64,000 nt of DNA, taken from the NCBI GenBank assembly GCA_034509495.1, contig CM067503.1, positions 20,591,692 to 20,655,691 of the forward strand, given 5' to 3'. The position numbers were made by a program, and so were the translations under genes. Under the pieces are notes generated by a model. That model did not search any database. It saw nothing but the letters and a program-made list of their open reading frames with translations, and was not told the DNA's origin. Positions 37,978 to 48,033 of the stretch are shown piece after piece (within the stretch, counting starts at the first letter, position 1; each line of letters begins with the position of its first letter). Source of the stretch: Acestrorhynchus altus. Taxonomy: Eukaryota; Chordata; Actinopteri; Characiformes; Acestrorhynchidae.

Positions 37978-39768
37978 ATAAACACACTGAAAATTTCATC
38001 TGTTCTGTTATTTATTTGAAAAATACATTATTCTCATTTGTAAAGGCTGTTCATATGAAAAACATAGGCCAGTCAAGAGCTTGGTCTAAGACAGATTAAG
38101 AAATCAGTGGCCGAAGTGCTCTGTAAGCAAGGGGCAAGCAGTCAGCTGAAACGTAGCCAGCCCAGCTCTGTGGGACCTTACATGCAGCGACAAAAAAGAG
38201 GGAATGAAAGCAACAACAAGAATTCAGGAAAGATGGTATGGCTCACCGATCATACTATTCAGACAAGCAAGGTTGACAAGAATAATGTGCAAAAAATGTG
38301 AAGTGCACTTAATGTTTCACACCCAAGAAAAACTGCATATGGAATTTTCATACATGAGTCCAAAGTTCAGTGAAGTCAAATGAGTTGAAAATGATGTTTT
38401 CATTATTATATGAATTTGAAAATGATTAAAAAAACAAAATTATCATTATGGGGATAATTCTGATTACAAATTTTTCTACAATGGTAGCCTTCCTTCACAA
38501 TTGGTTGATGTATTTAACTTAGATCAGTAAATCTGTTGATGTTGAACATATTGTTTAAGGTTTTATGTTCCATGCATTATTTTGTTATTTTACATGTAAA
38601 TTAATTAATAAATCATTTATTGTGAATGCCATTATGACTTGGGACAAACTTTATCCCTAATGGGTCAAAGTACTTTATAAATTACATTAACCCAAAATAA
38701 AGGTCAAAGGTTAATGTTCAGAAAATAAAACTGATAATTGGTTTTTGGGTTTGTAAACAATTAAAATGGCACATTGAGGAAAAACCTGTCGTGTCATTAT
38801 TACTCCTATAGAGAGCTGTAAAAAGAAGGAATTATTTATTTCATCTTGTTTGATTGCTAGAAGTAACCAATAGTGAATTCTGTTTAAGAAAATGTTTGAA
38901 AGGCTGTAAATAAAAAAGCAAAAAGTAGCAAAGGAGGGTTGACCTTAAACTATAAAAATAGTTTTCATTATCTCAAAAAAAAAAAAAAAAAAGCGATGTA
39001 ATTTTACATCTTCCAATAACATTGCTCCTATCAGGATAAGGAAAAGTGAACAGTTTGTGTGTTTGCGGTTTCAGGTCCTGTAAGACAATATGCTTGTAGT
39101 GTGAGGAGAGATTAGTTGACTGTAACAGAGAACTCTTAGAACTTATTCAGGAGTTCTGAACGACTTCTGCTCTAAGTTAGGTTGAAACTCCTTTCATTGG
39201 TGAACAGAGCTAGGAGATAGGCTGCTTGTGGTGGGAGCGTCAAATGTGGTCCTACTCCCAATTGTTCACTTTCAGTACATTTGCTAAGATGGACATAAAT
39301 GGACAGACTACTTTACAAAAATTAAGTAGTTCCATTGTAATATGATGCATAGCTCTATGAGCAAAACTACCTTTTGGGGCCACACAGAAACAGATTAGGA
39401 GAAAGTAGCTCAAGCTCAGAAGGTTCAACATTGCCATTAACATTAAATTTGAACTTTTTTTAATTGAATGAATGTACTTTATGAACTCCATGATTGGCTT
39501 TCTTTCTATAAAAGACGAGGCATGTTTAGATTAACATATAGAAATGATCTACAGTGTCTTAGTCTTAAGCTTTACCTATGGATCATCTTTAATTTAAACA
39601 CTACATCTCTCCTGTTCAATCATTACGATTCCGTCAGTCACAGGGGAGTACTCTGTGTTCAATTAGATTTCTTAGGTCACTCTATGTATGTTGATCTTGA
39701 TCATGACAGAATTAACACATTTCTCATTAGAAGCTCTACAGGCTTGGTTTTCTGAAATGTGATCCTCA
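37978..39768. other. intergenic / 3' UTR region between convergent dlec1 and acaa1
   Basis: This is AT-rich DNA holding the 3' ends of both genes. Plus-strand AATAAA hexamers lie at 37977-37982 and 38607-38612. For acaa1 on the minus strand the clearest hexamer reads as TTTATT at 38835-38840, with a weaker ATTAAA (TTTAAT on plus) at 39588-39593. A run of 18 A lies at 38975-38992. No ORF of interest or RNA gene was seen. Confidence 0.5.
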
Positions 39769-39844
39769 TCACTGTCCAGGATACTCGAACACTGCAGCTG
39801 CTCCCATGCCAGTACCAATGCACATGGAGACCACACCATATGCT
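39769..39844 (-). CDS. acaa1: acaa1 last coding exon with C-terminal catalytic cysteine
   Basis: Residues 397-420 plus stop (TCA on the plus strand at 39769-39771). It carries SMCIGTGMGAA, which contains Cys404, the general base of the thiolase family. The exon is separated from the previous one by a 1.66-kb intron that holds a complete hAT-type element. Confidence 0.95.
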
Positions 39845-42800
39845 CTGCAACAACAAAACATTTAATATGATCAAAATAGGTTTTTAAAAGTTGTTTTAAA
39901 CATATCTTTACAGCAGTTTGTGGAAAAATCACACTGTAATAGCAGCAAAAATGGTTTCACCGTGGTTACATGGAATTAGGGATGTGACAGAGGTGAGGAA
40001 AATCCGCATCTGTCGGATTCAAATTTTTTTAGCTACAAATCCCTCGAATCCGAATGCAAATGCGGTTTTGGAAATCATGGGGCCAAGAACATTTTTGTAT
40101 ATTTTCAACACAAATACATGATGCTTAAACAGGCCATCATCCACAGATGGTCACAGACTCATGGTGTACTGTAAACAATTCATCATTCAATCATTTATTA
40201 TCATGTAACTAATTTTGCATTCTTACACAAACATATCTCAACTAGTAGTGTAGAACTGTTCGTGTTTACTACTGTTTTGTGTTTTACACTTGTTTTCTTA
40301 CCACATTCGGCCATTTTCATTATTTATTGATGTCAAGCAGAAGTATAAAGTAAACAACATTTACCAATAAATTCAGATGAACATTGGTGGTCTCTAAAAA
40401 ATGACCTGCAGGCCAGAAATCAACATGTGTCATGCACCCCTCAGTCTCTCTGGACTCCAATTCCCAGAATCCTCCAGTTTGTTACCTGACTGGTCATGTG
40501 ACTCACCCACATTCCTGATCACCGGAGTTCTGATTGTAGTCACCTGGTCCGGAACGACTTTAATCCAGTCTTTCAACCTGTTCAGTGTCTAGCTTTGCCT
40601 CACAGCCCTCAGCGTGCTACCCATGCTTATTGTTATCAGTCTGTCTGTTTGAGCCGGTTCCATTTCTGATTCTGCCTTTCGTTTCGTCCTGTGTTTATTC
40701 TACCAGTTATTGATTTTTGCCTGTTTTTCGACTCCGCCCCTGGTTTGTCCGGTCTGGTATTGTCTCTCCTGCCTGTTATTGATCTGGACTGTTTGACTCT
40801 GTTTAACGCATTTGTCCCATTAAAGTGCTGTATTTATATCTGCGTGTGTTTCACTCTGTCCGGACCTGATGGTATGAATGGTTCTGTTTTATATACCGGC
40901 GGCAATTTCAAATCCGCATTTGATGAAAATTGGCCCTAAAACATCTGTCAAATTCGAATATGCTAAAAATGGTCAAAGTTCGAATATCATCGAATTCTAA
41001 TTCGAACTTCGTCACATCCCTACATGGAATACAACCTTTTTTTGTACTATACAGAAGCTTTTTGAAGTGTAGTGGGTAGCACTTTTTATCTGGTAGGATT
41101 TAGGGGTGAAACAGTACATGTATTTGTACCAAACCATCACAGTTCGGTGCATGCAGTGGCAATGAGAATACACAAGGTAAGCTACAGATGAAGCATCCAC
41201 ACTGTGGATGAAGACTGCCTTCACCAGGAAACCCTGCATGGCATTGTGGGAATACATAGTGGATGCAGCACTATTACTATAGTAACTAGTTTTGTTGTCT
41301 TATCTCTTTCGCTTTACTGCTGTGTGGAGAGAGAATAACTTTCTCTTTTGATCTTTCCTTTCTTGACTCTGTACTGCATCTCTTACGGTTTGATTTTGCA
41401 GTGCAACTACCGAAATAAATGAGTGTTATATTCAAATCCGGAAGCTGACTTTTGTGTACCGTTACACCCCTAACAGATTTGCAAAAATGAGCAGTGTATT
41501 CACCTTCTGTGTCTGCGCTTGAGTTCATTGAGCAAGGTCACAACCTGTCGGGCTCCTGTGCAGCCCAATGGATGTCCCAGGGCAATGGCACCACCATTGG
41601 GGTTCACTTTCTCCAGAGGAATTCCCAGTTTTTCAACACAGTACACTGCCTGTAGTTCAGAAAATATGCATTTAGCAGTTTCAACTAAACAACATGATGC
41701 ACGAAGCTGACAGCATATTATGAAGGACATACAGTGCAGGCCAAAAGTTTGGACACACCTTCTCATTCTCAGTTTTCTGTATTTTCATGACTATTTACAT
41801 TGTAGATTGTAGACTCTCGGAATTCTGAAATGGTTTTCCAACAGTCTTGGAGTTCCCAGAAGTGGCTCATTGAGAGAATGCCAAGAGTGTGAAAAGCAGT
41901 AATCAGAGCAAAGGGTGGCTATTTTGAAGAAACTAGAATATAAAACTTGTTTTCAGTTATTTCACCTCTTTTTTTGTTAAGTACAAAACTCCACATGTTC
42001 ATTCATAGTTTTGATGCCTTCAGTGAGAATCTACACTGTAATTAGTCATGAAAATACAGAAAACTGAGAATGAGAAGGTGTGTCCAAACTTTTGGCCTGT
42101 ACTGTAAAGTCGAAACCCTTTCTACTCACCTGACTTGCAAAGGCCTCATTGATCTCAAAGACATCAATATCATCAACAGTCAAACCTGTGATAATGTGAA
42201 AAATAGTTATTACGGTTCAATTAATGTAGTAATTCACTAACACTGGACAGATTAATTAGAAATAAAGATTAGTTGCAGCCTCATTGAAACCAAATTGTAA
42301 TTTACTATTACAACAATTAACAATTACGTTTCCAAGTAAATATTTGAAGAAAAATGTGTCAAATTGTCTTCTAGCCATACCTGCCTTCTTCAGGGCTTCT
42401 GGAATGGCAAAGGCGGGGCCAATGCCCATCACATCTGGGGGAACGCCTACCACAGCACTGCCTCTTAGGATCCCCAGGACAGGGAGACCAAGAGCCTCCA
42501 CTGTAGACCTGCGTCCCACTAGCACAGCTGCTGCTCCATCACTCACCTGACTGGCATTGCCTGCACACACACTTTTTTTTAACCATTTTCTCCACAGACA
42601 TTATTATGTAGTAATAAACAACTGCAACCCTTTACCTATCAAAGATGAAATACTATCAATAATGATTTAAACCCTTAAACTCTAAGGACCCACTGGCGGT
42701 TCATAACTTGTGTATTAGAGGTTTACTGAATGTTAAAATATTAATGAAATATTAAGGTTTATGGCTGTAGTTTAACAGGCTTTAGTATTTCATGCTGCAG

Positions 42801-45800
42801 CACCACAGTATTTCACCTGCTGTGGTGCTGCCGTCCTCCTTGAAGGCTGGACGCAGTTTCGATAGGCCCTCCAGTGTGGTGCCCGGCCGGATGCCGTCAT
42901 CCTTGGTTACTGTGATGGTGCGTTCAGTTCCATTTTCATCCACAAATTTGGTGGTGACTGGAGCAATCTCCTGTTCAAACAGACCCTGTTTCTGAGCCAG
43001 GGCTGCCCTGTCCAGCAGACACAATACAAAGAAGAAAAAAACAACAAAATCATATCAGCAATACATATCAATTTAACATTCCCACCACTATAACTGCTGT
43101 GCAAAAACGCTAGTGGTCATAAGGCAGTGATCCCATTACAGTGTAGTTTTCCCATTCATATGTGCATGTTCAAATAGGTCGCATCACACTGAATCAACTA
43201 CAGGGGTTGGACAATGAAACAGAAACATCTGGTTTTAGAGCACAATAATTTATTAGTATGGTGTACTAGGGCCTCCTTTTGCGGCCAATGCAGCGTCAAT
43301 TCTCCTTGGGAATGATATTTTTTGGATACAATCCGGGTTAGCACCCGAACATCTCTTTCAGACAGCTTCCTCTTGCGTCCTCAGTTAATCCTGTTGGATG
43401 TGGTTCGTCCTTCTTGGTGGTTTGCTGATATTACCCTGGATACCGTGGCTCTTGATACATCACAAAGACTTGCTGTCTTGGTCACAGATGCGCCAGCAAG
43501 ACATGCACCAACAACTTGTCCTCTTTTGAACTCTGGTATGTCACCCATAATGTTGTGTGCATTGCAATATTTTGAGCAGAACTGTGCTCCTACCTGCTAA
43601 TTGAACCTTCACGCTCTGCTCTTACTGGTGCAATTAATGAAGATTGGCCACCAGGCTGCTCCAATTTAGCCATGAAACCTCCCACACTAAAATGACAGGT
43701 GTTTCAGTTTCATTGTCCAACCCTTGTAACTATGTATCAGTAGTTTGACCAGAGGAGGATGCGTCGGTGCCCCCTTGTGACCCTGGTTCCTACCAAGGTT
43801 TCTTCCAGCAGCTCTGAAGCAGTTTATCCTTGCTACTGTCCTACTGTTCATGTGTTCTTAAACTTTTTATTGATTTATTTATTTTATTTCTGTAAAGCTG
43901 CTCTGTGACATCACTTGTGAAAAGCGCTATACAAATATTTTTTCATTTTATTTTATTGAAAACAAAAATGAAGGTAAAATCTGCTGATTTTACTACTGAA
44001 TCCTCATTTGATAAGTCACATCAAGTTGAATCATTGTAAGAGATTTAGAACACTAAGAGTATACTCTCTAAGATGAAAAAAGGTGATCATACTTTTGCTG
44101 AGAGCTGAAGGCAAAGGAGTCCTGTTTTTCTCTGCTGATGCCGAACCGTTCTGCAACATTCTCCGAGGTGATTCTGAAGAAAAACAACATGACTGTGGGT
44201 AACTTTCAGTGCTAACTGGAGCCTCCTGCATGTCAGAGAAGCCTTACCCCATAGGGATGATGCAGTCTCTGGCCTTCTCATTATCCATCAGTCTGGAGCT
44301 GACATCTCCTGGGTTTCCAACAGAACGTAAGGACATGCTCTCCACCCTGCAAGCATATCCTTGAGCTTGAGGAGCCATAAGTATTACTAACATGAGCAGA
44401 TGTTTAGAATTGAGAGTGATTAGAATGTTCTTGTAAAAAATCTCTGGAGCACAAAGGTCAGGTGACGACAAGCTGAAGCCTAGACATCTCATATTTATTA
44501 TGAGACTTAAGAGAATAGATGCAATAAAGCCCAACAATAAGCATATATGCACCAGAACTAAGATTATCTATTCACAATAAACTTCTTTAACGGGTGATCC
44601 ATATACAAGCCAAGTAAAGTTTCTTTGGGAGCTGCATTTCCTTATATATTGCATAACAGTAATAGTTAGATTGCACAATGATCATAATCATATCAGTCAA
44701 AAAAATGCTTAAAATAGCAATGTGGGATAAATGTTCATAATTTATAATGTATTCATTTGTATCATAACTTGTTTGTATGAATGAGTATGTACCGGAATCA
44801 GATAAAATAGAGTAAACTGAAATTAAACAAATAAAACTGATACTAACCCACATGCAAGGCCCAAATCGAAGGAGCCATTCCTGATTCCACCTATACAAAA
44901 GCAAAGAAAGTCTTCCCTTCATAACAGAAATCTCATAATACAGACAGGGTATTGAATTGAAAACTGAATTTTTTACCTGCTATGTTTAGAAGTGCCTGCA
45001 GTCCGGAAGAACATTGTCTGTTTACTGTGTGGACAGGGACTGTTTCTGGAAAGTCACTGAAAATCAGAATTACATTTCAATAAACAGCCTAGAAGGTGCT
45101 GAATACAGCTCTTATTATGATTATCTATGATCAGGATCAACTGAGCTACAAATGAATGAGACACCTGAGAAACTGGGCAATTCTTGCCATCAGGGCTCCT
45201 CCTCCAGGCTGCAGTACGTTACCTGCATGATAACAGTGCAGAGAGAAAATGTAAAGCTGCAAGCCCATGACAAGTATTACACTAGAAAATGTAATCTATT
45301 CATCTGAATTTCACAAACAGTTATATTACCATTACCTAAAATTTAAAGCTATTTTAAGCTTCTTCTAAAGCAGTTCTAAAACCCATATACAGTATATTAT
45401 GCACTAATCTCACACATTATGTATACATTTGTAAAACTACTGGGTTCACATTTAAATATCTGAATGTAGACATTTTTAGAAAAAGATGATCTGTTGCATA
45501 ATCTACTAATGAGACCACAGATTTGCATTTGCATCTGTGTCAGCACTGAGTATAAAAGTGCAATTTACAATTAGCTGAAAGCTAATTATAAGGGCTGTTA
45601 AACATTTGGACATATAATTTACACAGGTAATTCACGCAGTGTAATTCACACTGGTAATTAACACTGGTAATTAACACTGGTACCTCACACAGTGCAATTT
45701 ACACTGAATTCATACAGGTAATTCATACTGGCAATTCATTCAGGTAATTCACACAGTGCAATTCACACTGATAATTAACATGGACAATTCACACTGGTAA

Positions 45801-46652
45801 TTCACACTGCCACTTGAGACAGCTGGTGTGTTAGTGACTTACCAACACAAGTATCTCCCAGTTTTTCTGGTGAGAGACCCACATCCTTCAGAACTGCTGC
45901 CATCACTACACTCAGCAGCTCGTCCGGGGTAGTGTCCTGAGGGTTAAAGGTCAAACGGTGACACACTTGGCAGCAAATGATATGAGCTTTTCTACAAACA
46001 CTGAACTTTGCTCCACTCCGCTGAACTGTGTGTGTACAGTCGGGATTACTGGTGCAATGTTTATACAACCAATTAAAACTAATCGAACGCCTCAGATAAT
46101 GTTATAAATGAAACATCTACTAACATTCATGCGGCTGTTTATGGACGCTATGAAAAATGATCAGATACACGTTTATCCAGATGACATTATAAACTGCCTA
46201 CATTGTCTCCAGGCTTTCATAACCACAATGTTTAAAAGAACAGGTTGAAGCGTTAATCTTTATTGTGTAAATGTCCCCGATTTACACGATTTGGTTCGTT
46301 TTTAATCTCAGACTCACAGAACGTAACAATCAGTAATGAGTGTTAATGGTTAAAAACAGTCAACAGCGGTCCCTACAGGCAGCAGCACTGAGCTGCACAT
46401 TTCGCCTAAAGTCCAGAAAGTGGAGAGAAGAGGCGAATCAGCGGCGGCTATGGACTGAGACTCTGCGTGGACATTCAGGCAGCTTTGCGGCACCTTAAAT
46501 GAGCCTCTTTTAGCTCTTCCGATCGGAGTTCGTAACCCGTGGACCACGACAACATCCTCGTGCCGTGCCGGAGCGCTGCAGGGCAGCACGCGGACGGGGG
46601 GCTCGCTTCTCCCCGCAGAGAGATGCCGAGACACCGCCTTCAACCGGAGCAT
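39769..46652 (-). CDS. acaa1: acaa1: peroxisomal 3-ketoacyl-CoA thiolase (EC 2.3.1.16), whole gene span
   Basis: The enzyme carries out the last step of peroxisomal beta-oxidation, cleaving 3-ketoacyl-CoA with CoA to acetyl-CoA and a shortened acyl-CoA. Coding exons in transcript order: 46494-46652, 45843-45936, 45165-45222, 44977-45056, 44848-44890, 44248-44346, 44093-44173, 42817-43007, 42381-42560, 42130-42185, 41504-41649, 39769-39844. All junctions are GT..AG and in phase, giving 420 residues (human 424). The start at 46652 gives MLRLKAVSRHL, whose RL-x5-HL is a PTS2 import signal; an upstream in-frame ATG at 46721 would bury it. The nucleophile is Cys119 in NRQCSSGLQA; NEAFA is at 341-345; His373 lies in GHPLGCTGAR; Cys404 lies in CIGTGMGAA. 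Nothing essential is missing. Several introns are largely filled by transposons. Confidence 0.97.
39977..41022. mobile_element. non-autonomous hAT-type transposon in acaa1 intron 11, with 8-bp target duplication
   Basis: The terminal inverted repeats are TAGGGATGTGAC (39977-39988) and GTCACATCCCTA (41011-41022). The element is flanked by a perfect 8-base direct repeat CATGGAAT (39969-39976 and 41023-41030), the target-site size of the hAT superfamily. Subterminal regions are also complementary in character (AAATCCGCAT, ATTCGAAT words). The 1046-bp interior has no transposase; about 40430-40860 looks like another nested retro-repeat. It occupies most of the 1659-bp intron. Confidence 0.85.
41730..42106. 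mobile_element. Tc1-like MITE with long inverted repeats filling acaa1 intron 10
   Basis: The ends TACAGTGCAGGCCAAAAG and CTTTTGGCCTGTACTGTA are arms of an inverted repeat that stays nearly identical for about 85 bases (one mismatch in the first 60). It starts and ends in TA, as Tc1/mariner insertions do. It occupies 377 of the 480 bases between exons 11 and 10 of acaa1. No coding capacity. Confidence 0.85.
43199..43728 (-). mobile_element. Tc1/mariner deletion derivative, copy 1, in acaa1 intron 7
   Basis: The ends TACAGGGGTTGGACAATG and CATTGTCCAACCCTTGTA form inverted repeats with TA at each edge. On the minus strand the interior encodes the N-terminal helix-turn-helix of a Tc1-like transposase (LAGASVTKTASLCDVSRAT, then RVISANHQEGRT), but an in-frame TGA interrupts it after NRIN, and the DDE catalytic part is missing. 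530 bp against roughly 1.6 kb for a full element. A close relative lies at 62322-62830. Confidence 0.85.
43740..43967 (+). repeat. non-LTR retrotransposon 3' UTR tail in acaa1 intron 7
   Basis: Word order CCAGAGGAGGATG, CCTGGTTCCTACCAAGGTTTC, CTGTAAAGCTGCTCTGTGAC and AAAGCGCTATACAAAT matches the 3' UTR of common fish LINEs, and its reverse complement matches 10590-10775. It lies only 11 bases from the Tc1 copy. Confidence 0.7.
45610..45812. repeat. short-unit tandem repeat in acaa1 intron 2
   Basis: It is an imperfect array of a 13-14-base unit like AATTCACACTGGT, with about 14 diverged copies, located between acaa1 exons 3 and 2 and ending about 30 bases from the exon 2 donor. Confidence 0.75.
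46494..46652 (-). CDS. acaa1: acaa1 exon 1 with PTS2 peroxisomal targeting signal
   Basis: Residues 1-53. RLKAVSRHL at residues 3-11 fits the PTS2 consensus (R/K)(L/V/I)x5(H/Q)(L/A) recognised by PEX7. In mammals the presequence is cleaved after import near a Cys; CSAPARHEDVVVV (from residue 25) is the likely equivalent and precedes the first core strand DVVVVHGLRTPIGRA. The exon lies in a CpG-rich block that probably extends into the core promoter (46653-46760). Confidence 0.95.
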
Positions 46653-46800
46653 CGCGGAGGGACAGTCAGGAGAGCGCTCCGCCGACCCGGGCTGTAAACA
46701 GTGCTGCACTTCGCCCTGCACTGCTCATCAGTTCCTCATCAAACACACTGTTCACGAGGGGGAGAGCACGTCAAAATAAAAGTCCGCCTTTATTGTAATG
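46653..46800 (-). promoter_or_regulatory. presumed acaa1 promoter / 5' UTR, GC-rich
   Basis: The stretch just upstream of the acaa1 start is CpG-rich (GCGCTCCGCCGACCCGGGC around 46673-46692) and then turns quickly into AT-rich repeat DNA. No TATA box at a convincing distance was seen. It was assigned by position and composition only. Confidence 0.4.
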
Positions 46801-46865
46801 TTACTTTGTCAGCTGTATGTTGACACAGATAGGGTAACAAAGTTTTACAAAGTTTGACTAAAACA

Positions 46866-46893
46866 CATTACACACACACACACACACACGCGC

Positions 46894-46953
<60 letters not shown>

Positions 46954-47178
46954 TGTTATTATTAACAACCAAAATTATGAAAATGACGAATATGGTAACG
47001 ATTATAATTACTGTCCTGACTATTATTGTGATGATTACTATCACTGTTATTAACCATGGCAGTATTAATATAATAACAAAAAATATTAATTTAGTTGAAT
47101 TAATTAGCTTTCTTTTAAAATTCTATTTCTTAATGTTCACTTTACAACTACTACTACTACTACTATTACTACCACTTC

Positions 47179-47231
<53 letters not shown>

Positions 47232-47313
47232 TAATTATAACAACGACCGTGTTGTTATTATTATGTTATTATTATGTTGTTACCAGTTTGACCACACACA
47301 CACACACACACAC
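46866..47313. repeat. microsatellite cluster upstream of acaa1: (CA)n, (ATT)n, (TAC)n, (AAT)n, (CA)n
   Basis: Tracts: CA at 46871-46889, ATT at 46894-46952, TAC-type at 47147-47171, AAT at 47179-47230, CA at 47293-47313. The ATT and AAT tracts are reverse complements about 230 bases apart, so they can pair. Leucine- and isoleucine-rich translations of this region are artefacts of the repeats. Confidence 0.9.
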
Positions 47314-47731
47314 CTGAGTGTTTGTGATGGTTGTGACAGCTGTCATTGTTTAACAGGTATTTGGAGAGAGTGGAGGAGATCTTCTTCTTGCTGCATTCTT
47401 TCTAAACGAGCTTTATGGAAGTAATGTAAACAGGCTCATTAACCCATTCATGTTCAGATCTCAGCCTGTCTGAGGACAAACTGAAAGAAATCCTTTAAAT
47501 CATTCAGCTCCTACAGTAACACACGAGTTTCATCCTGTAATGCATTGCAGTAACATGTTATCTTTGCTTATTATTCTGTTTTAACAAAGCAAGAGAAAGT
47601 CTTAACTTGATGCTGAATCAACGTATGAAATGAAATATTCATCCAAAGTATAATTCTATAGACTTTCACCTCTTCCGACCAATCAGATCGCACTGCATTT
47701 TAGCCTGCTATGCCAAACTCAGAAATCAGAC

Positions 47732-48033
47732 CAGGGGTTCTCAAACTTTTGCATCTCGAGGTCCACCTGGGATATGTGCAGATTGTCTCAAACTGATACT
47801 GTTTGCCTTGCGACACTTCTGTGATCTCATTTGTGCATTTCTATTAAAGTTAATATAATGTTTGTTGTTTGAACACAATTGATTTCACGACTTTCACTTA
47901 CTCACTAAATAATTTTAACATAGTCTTTTTATTATTTAAAGTGCTGTTACTAACCAGAGCATGGGCTGGGGGTCCGCTAGTGAGTACTTCATGACCCACC
48001 GGTGGTCCCCAGTGCAAAGTTTGAGAACCCCTG
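47732..48033. mobile_element. MITE with CAGGGGTTCTCAAACTTT ends
   Basis: The inverted ends CAGGGGTTCTCAAACTTT and AAAGTTTGAGAACCCCTG enclose 302 bp without coding potential, resembling hAT-type non-autonomous elements of fish. No matching target duplication is visible. Related fragments lie near 22705-22775 and 60150-60235. Confidence 0.65.

Noticed and set aside
42284..42995. Plus-strand ORFs of 67-88 residues
   Set aside because: Antisense shadows of acaa1 exons 8 and 9.
43322..43600. Plus-strand ORF similar to one at 62448-62699
   Set aside because: The similarity looks like a conserved gene pair, but both are the antisense of the Tc1 transposase fragment.
44244..44922. Minus-strand ORFs of 102 and 111 residues
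   Set aside because: They are intron read-through around acaa1 exons 5 and 6.
46653..46721. Upstream in-frame ATG for acaa1 adding 23 residues
   Set aside because: It would move the PTS2 signal away from the N terminus, where PEX7 recognition needs it; the 46652 start gives the human-like layout.
46854..47234. Poly-leucine and isoleucine ORF of 126 residues
   Set aside because: It is only the translation of (ATT)n, (TAC)n and (AAT)n microsatellites.
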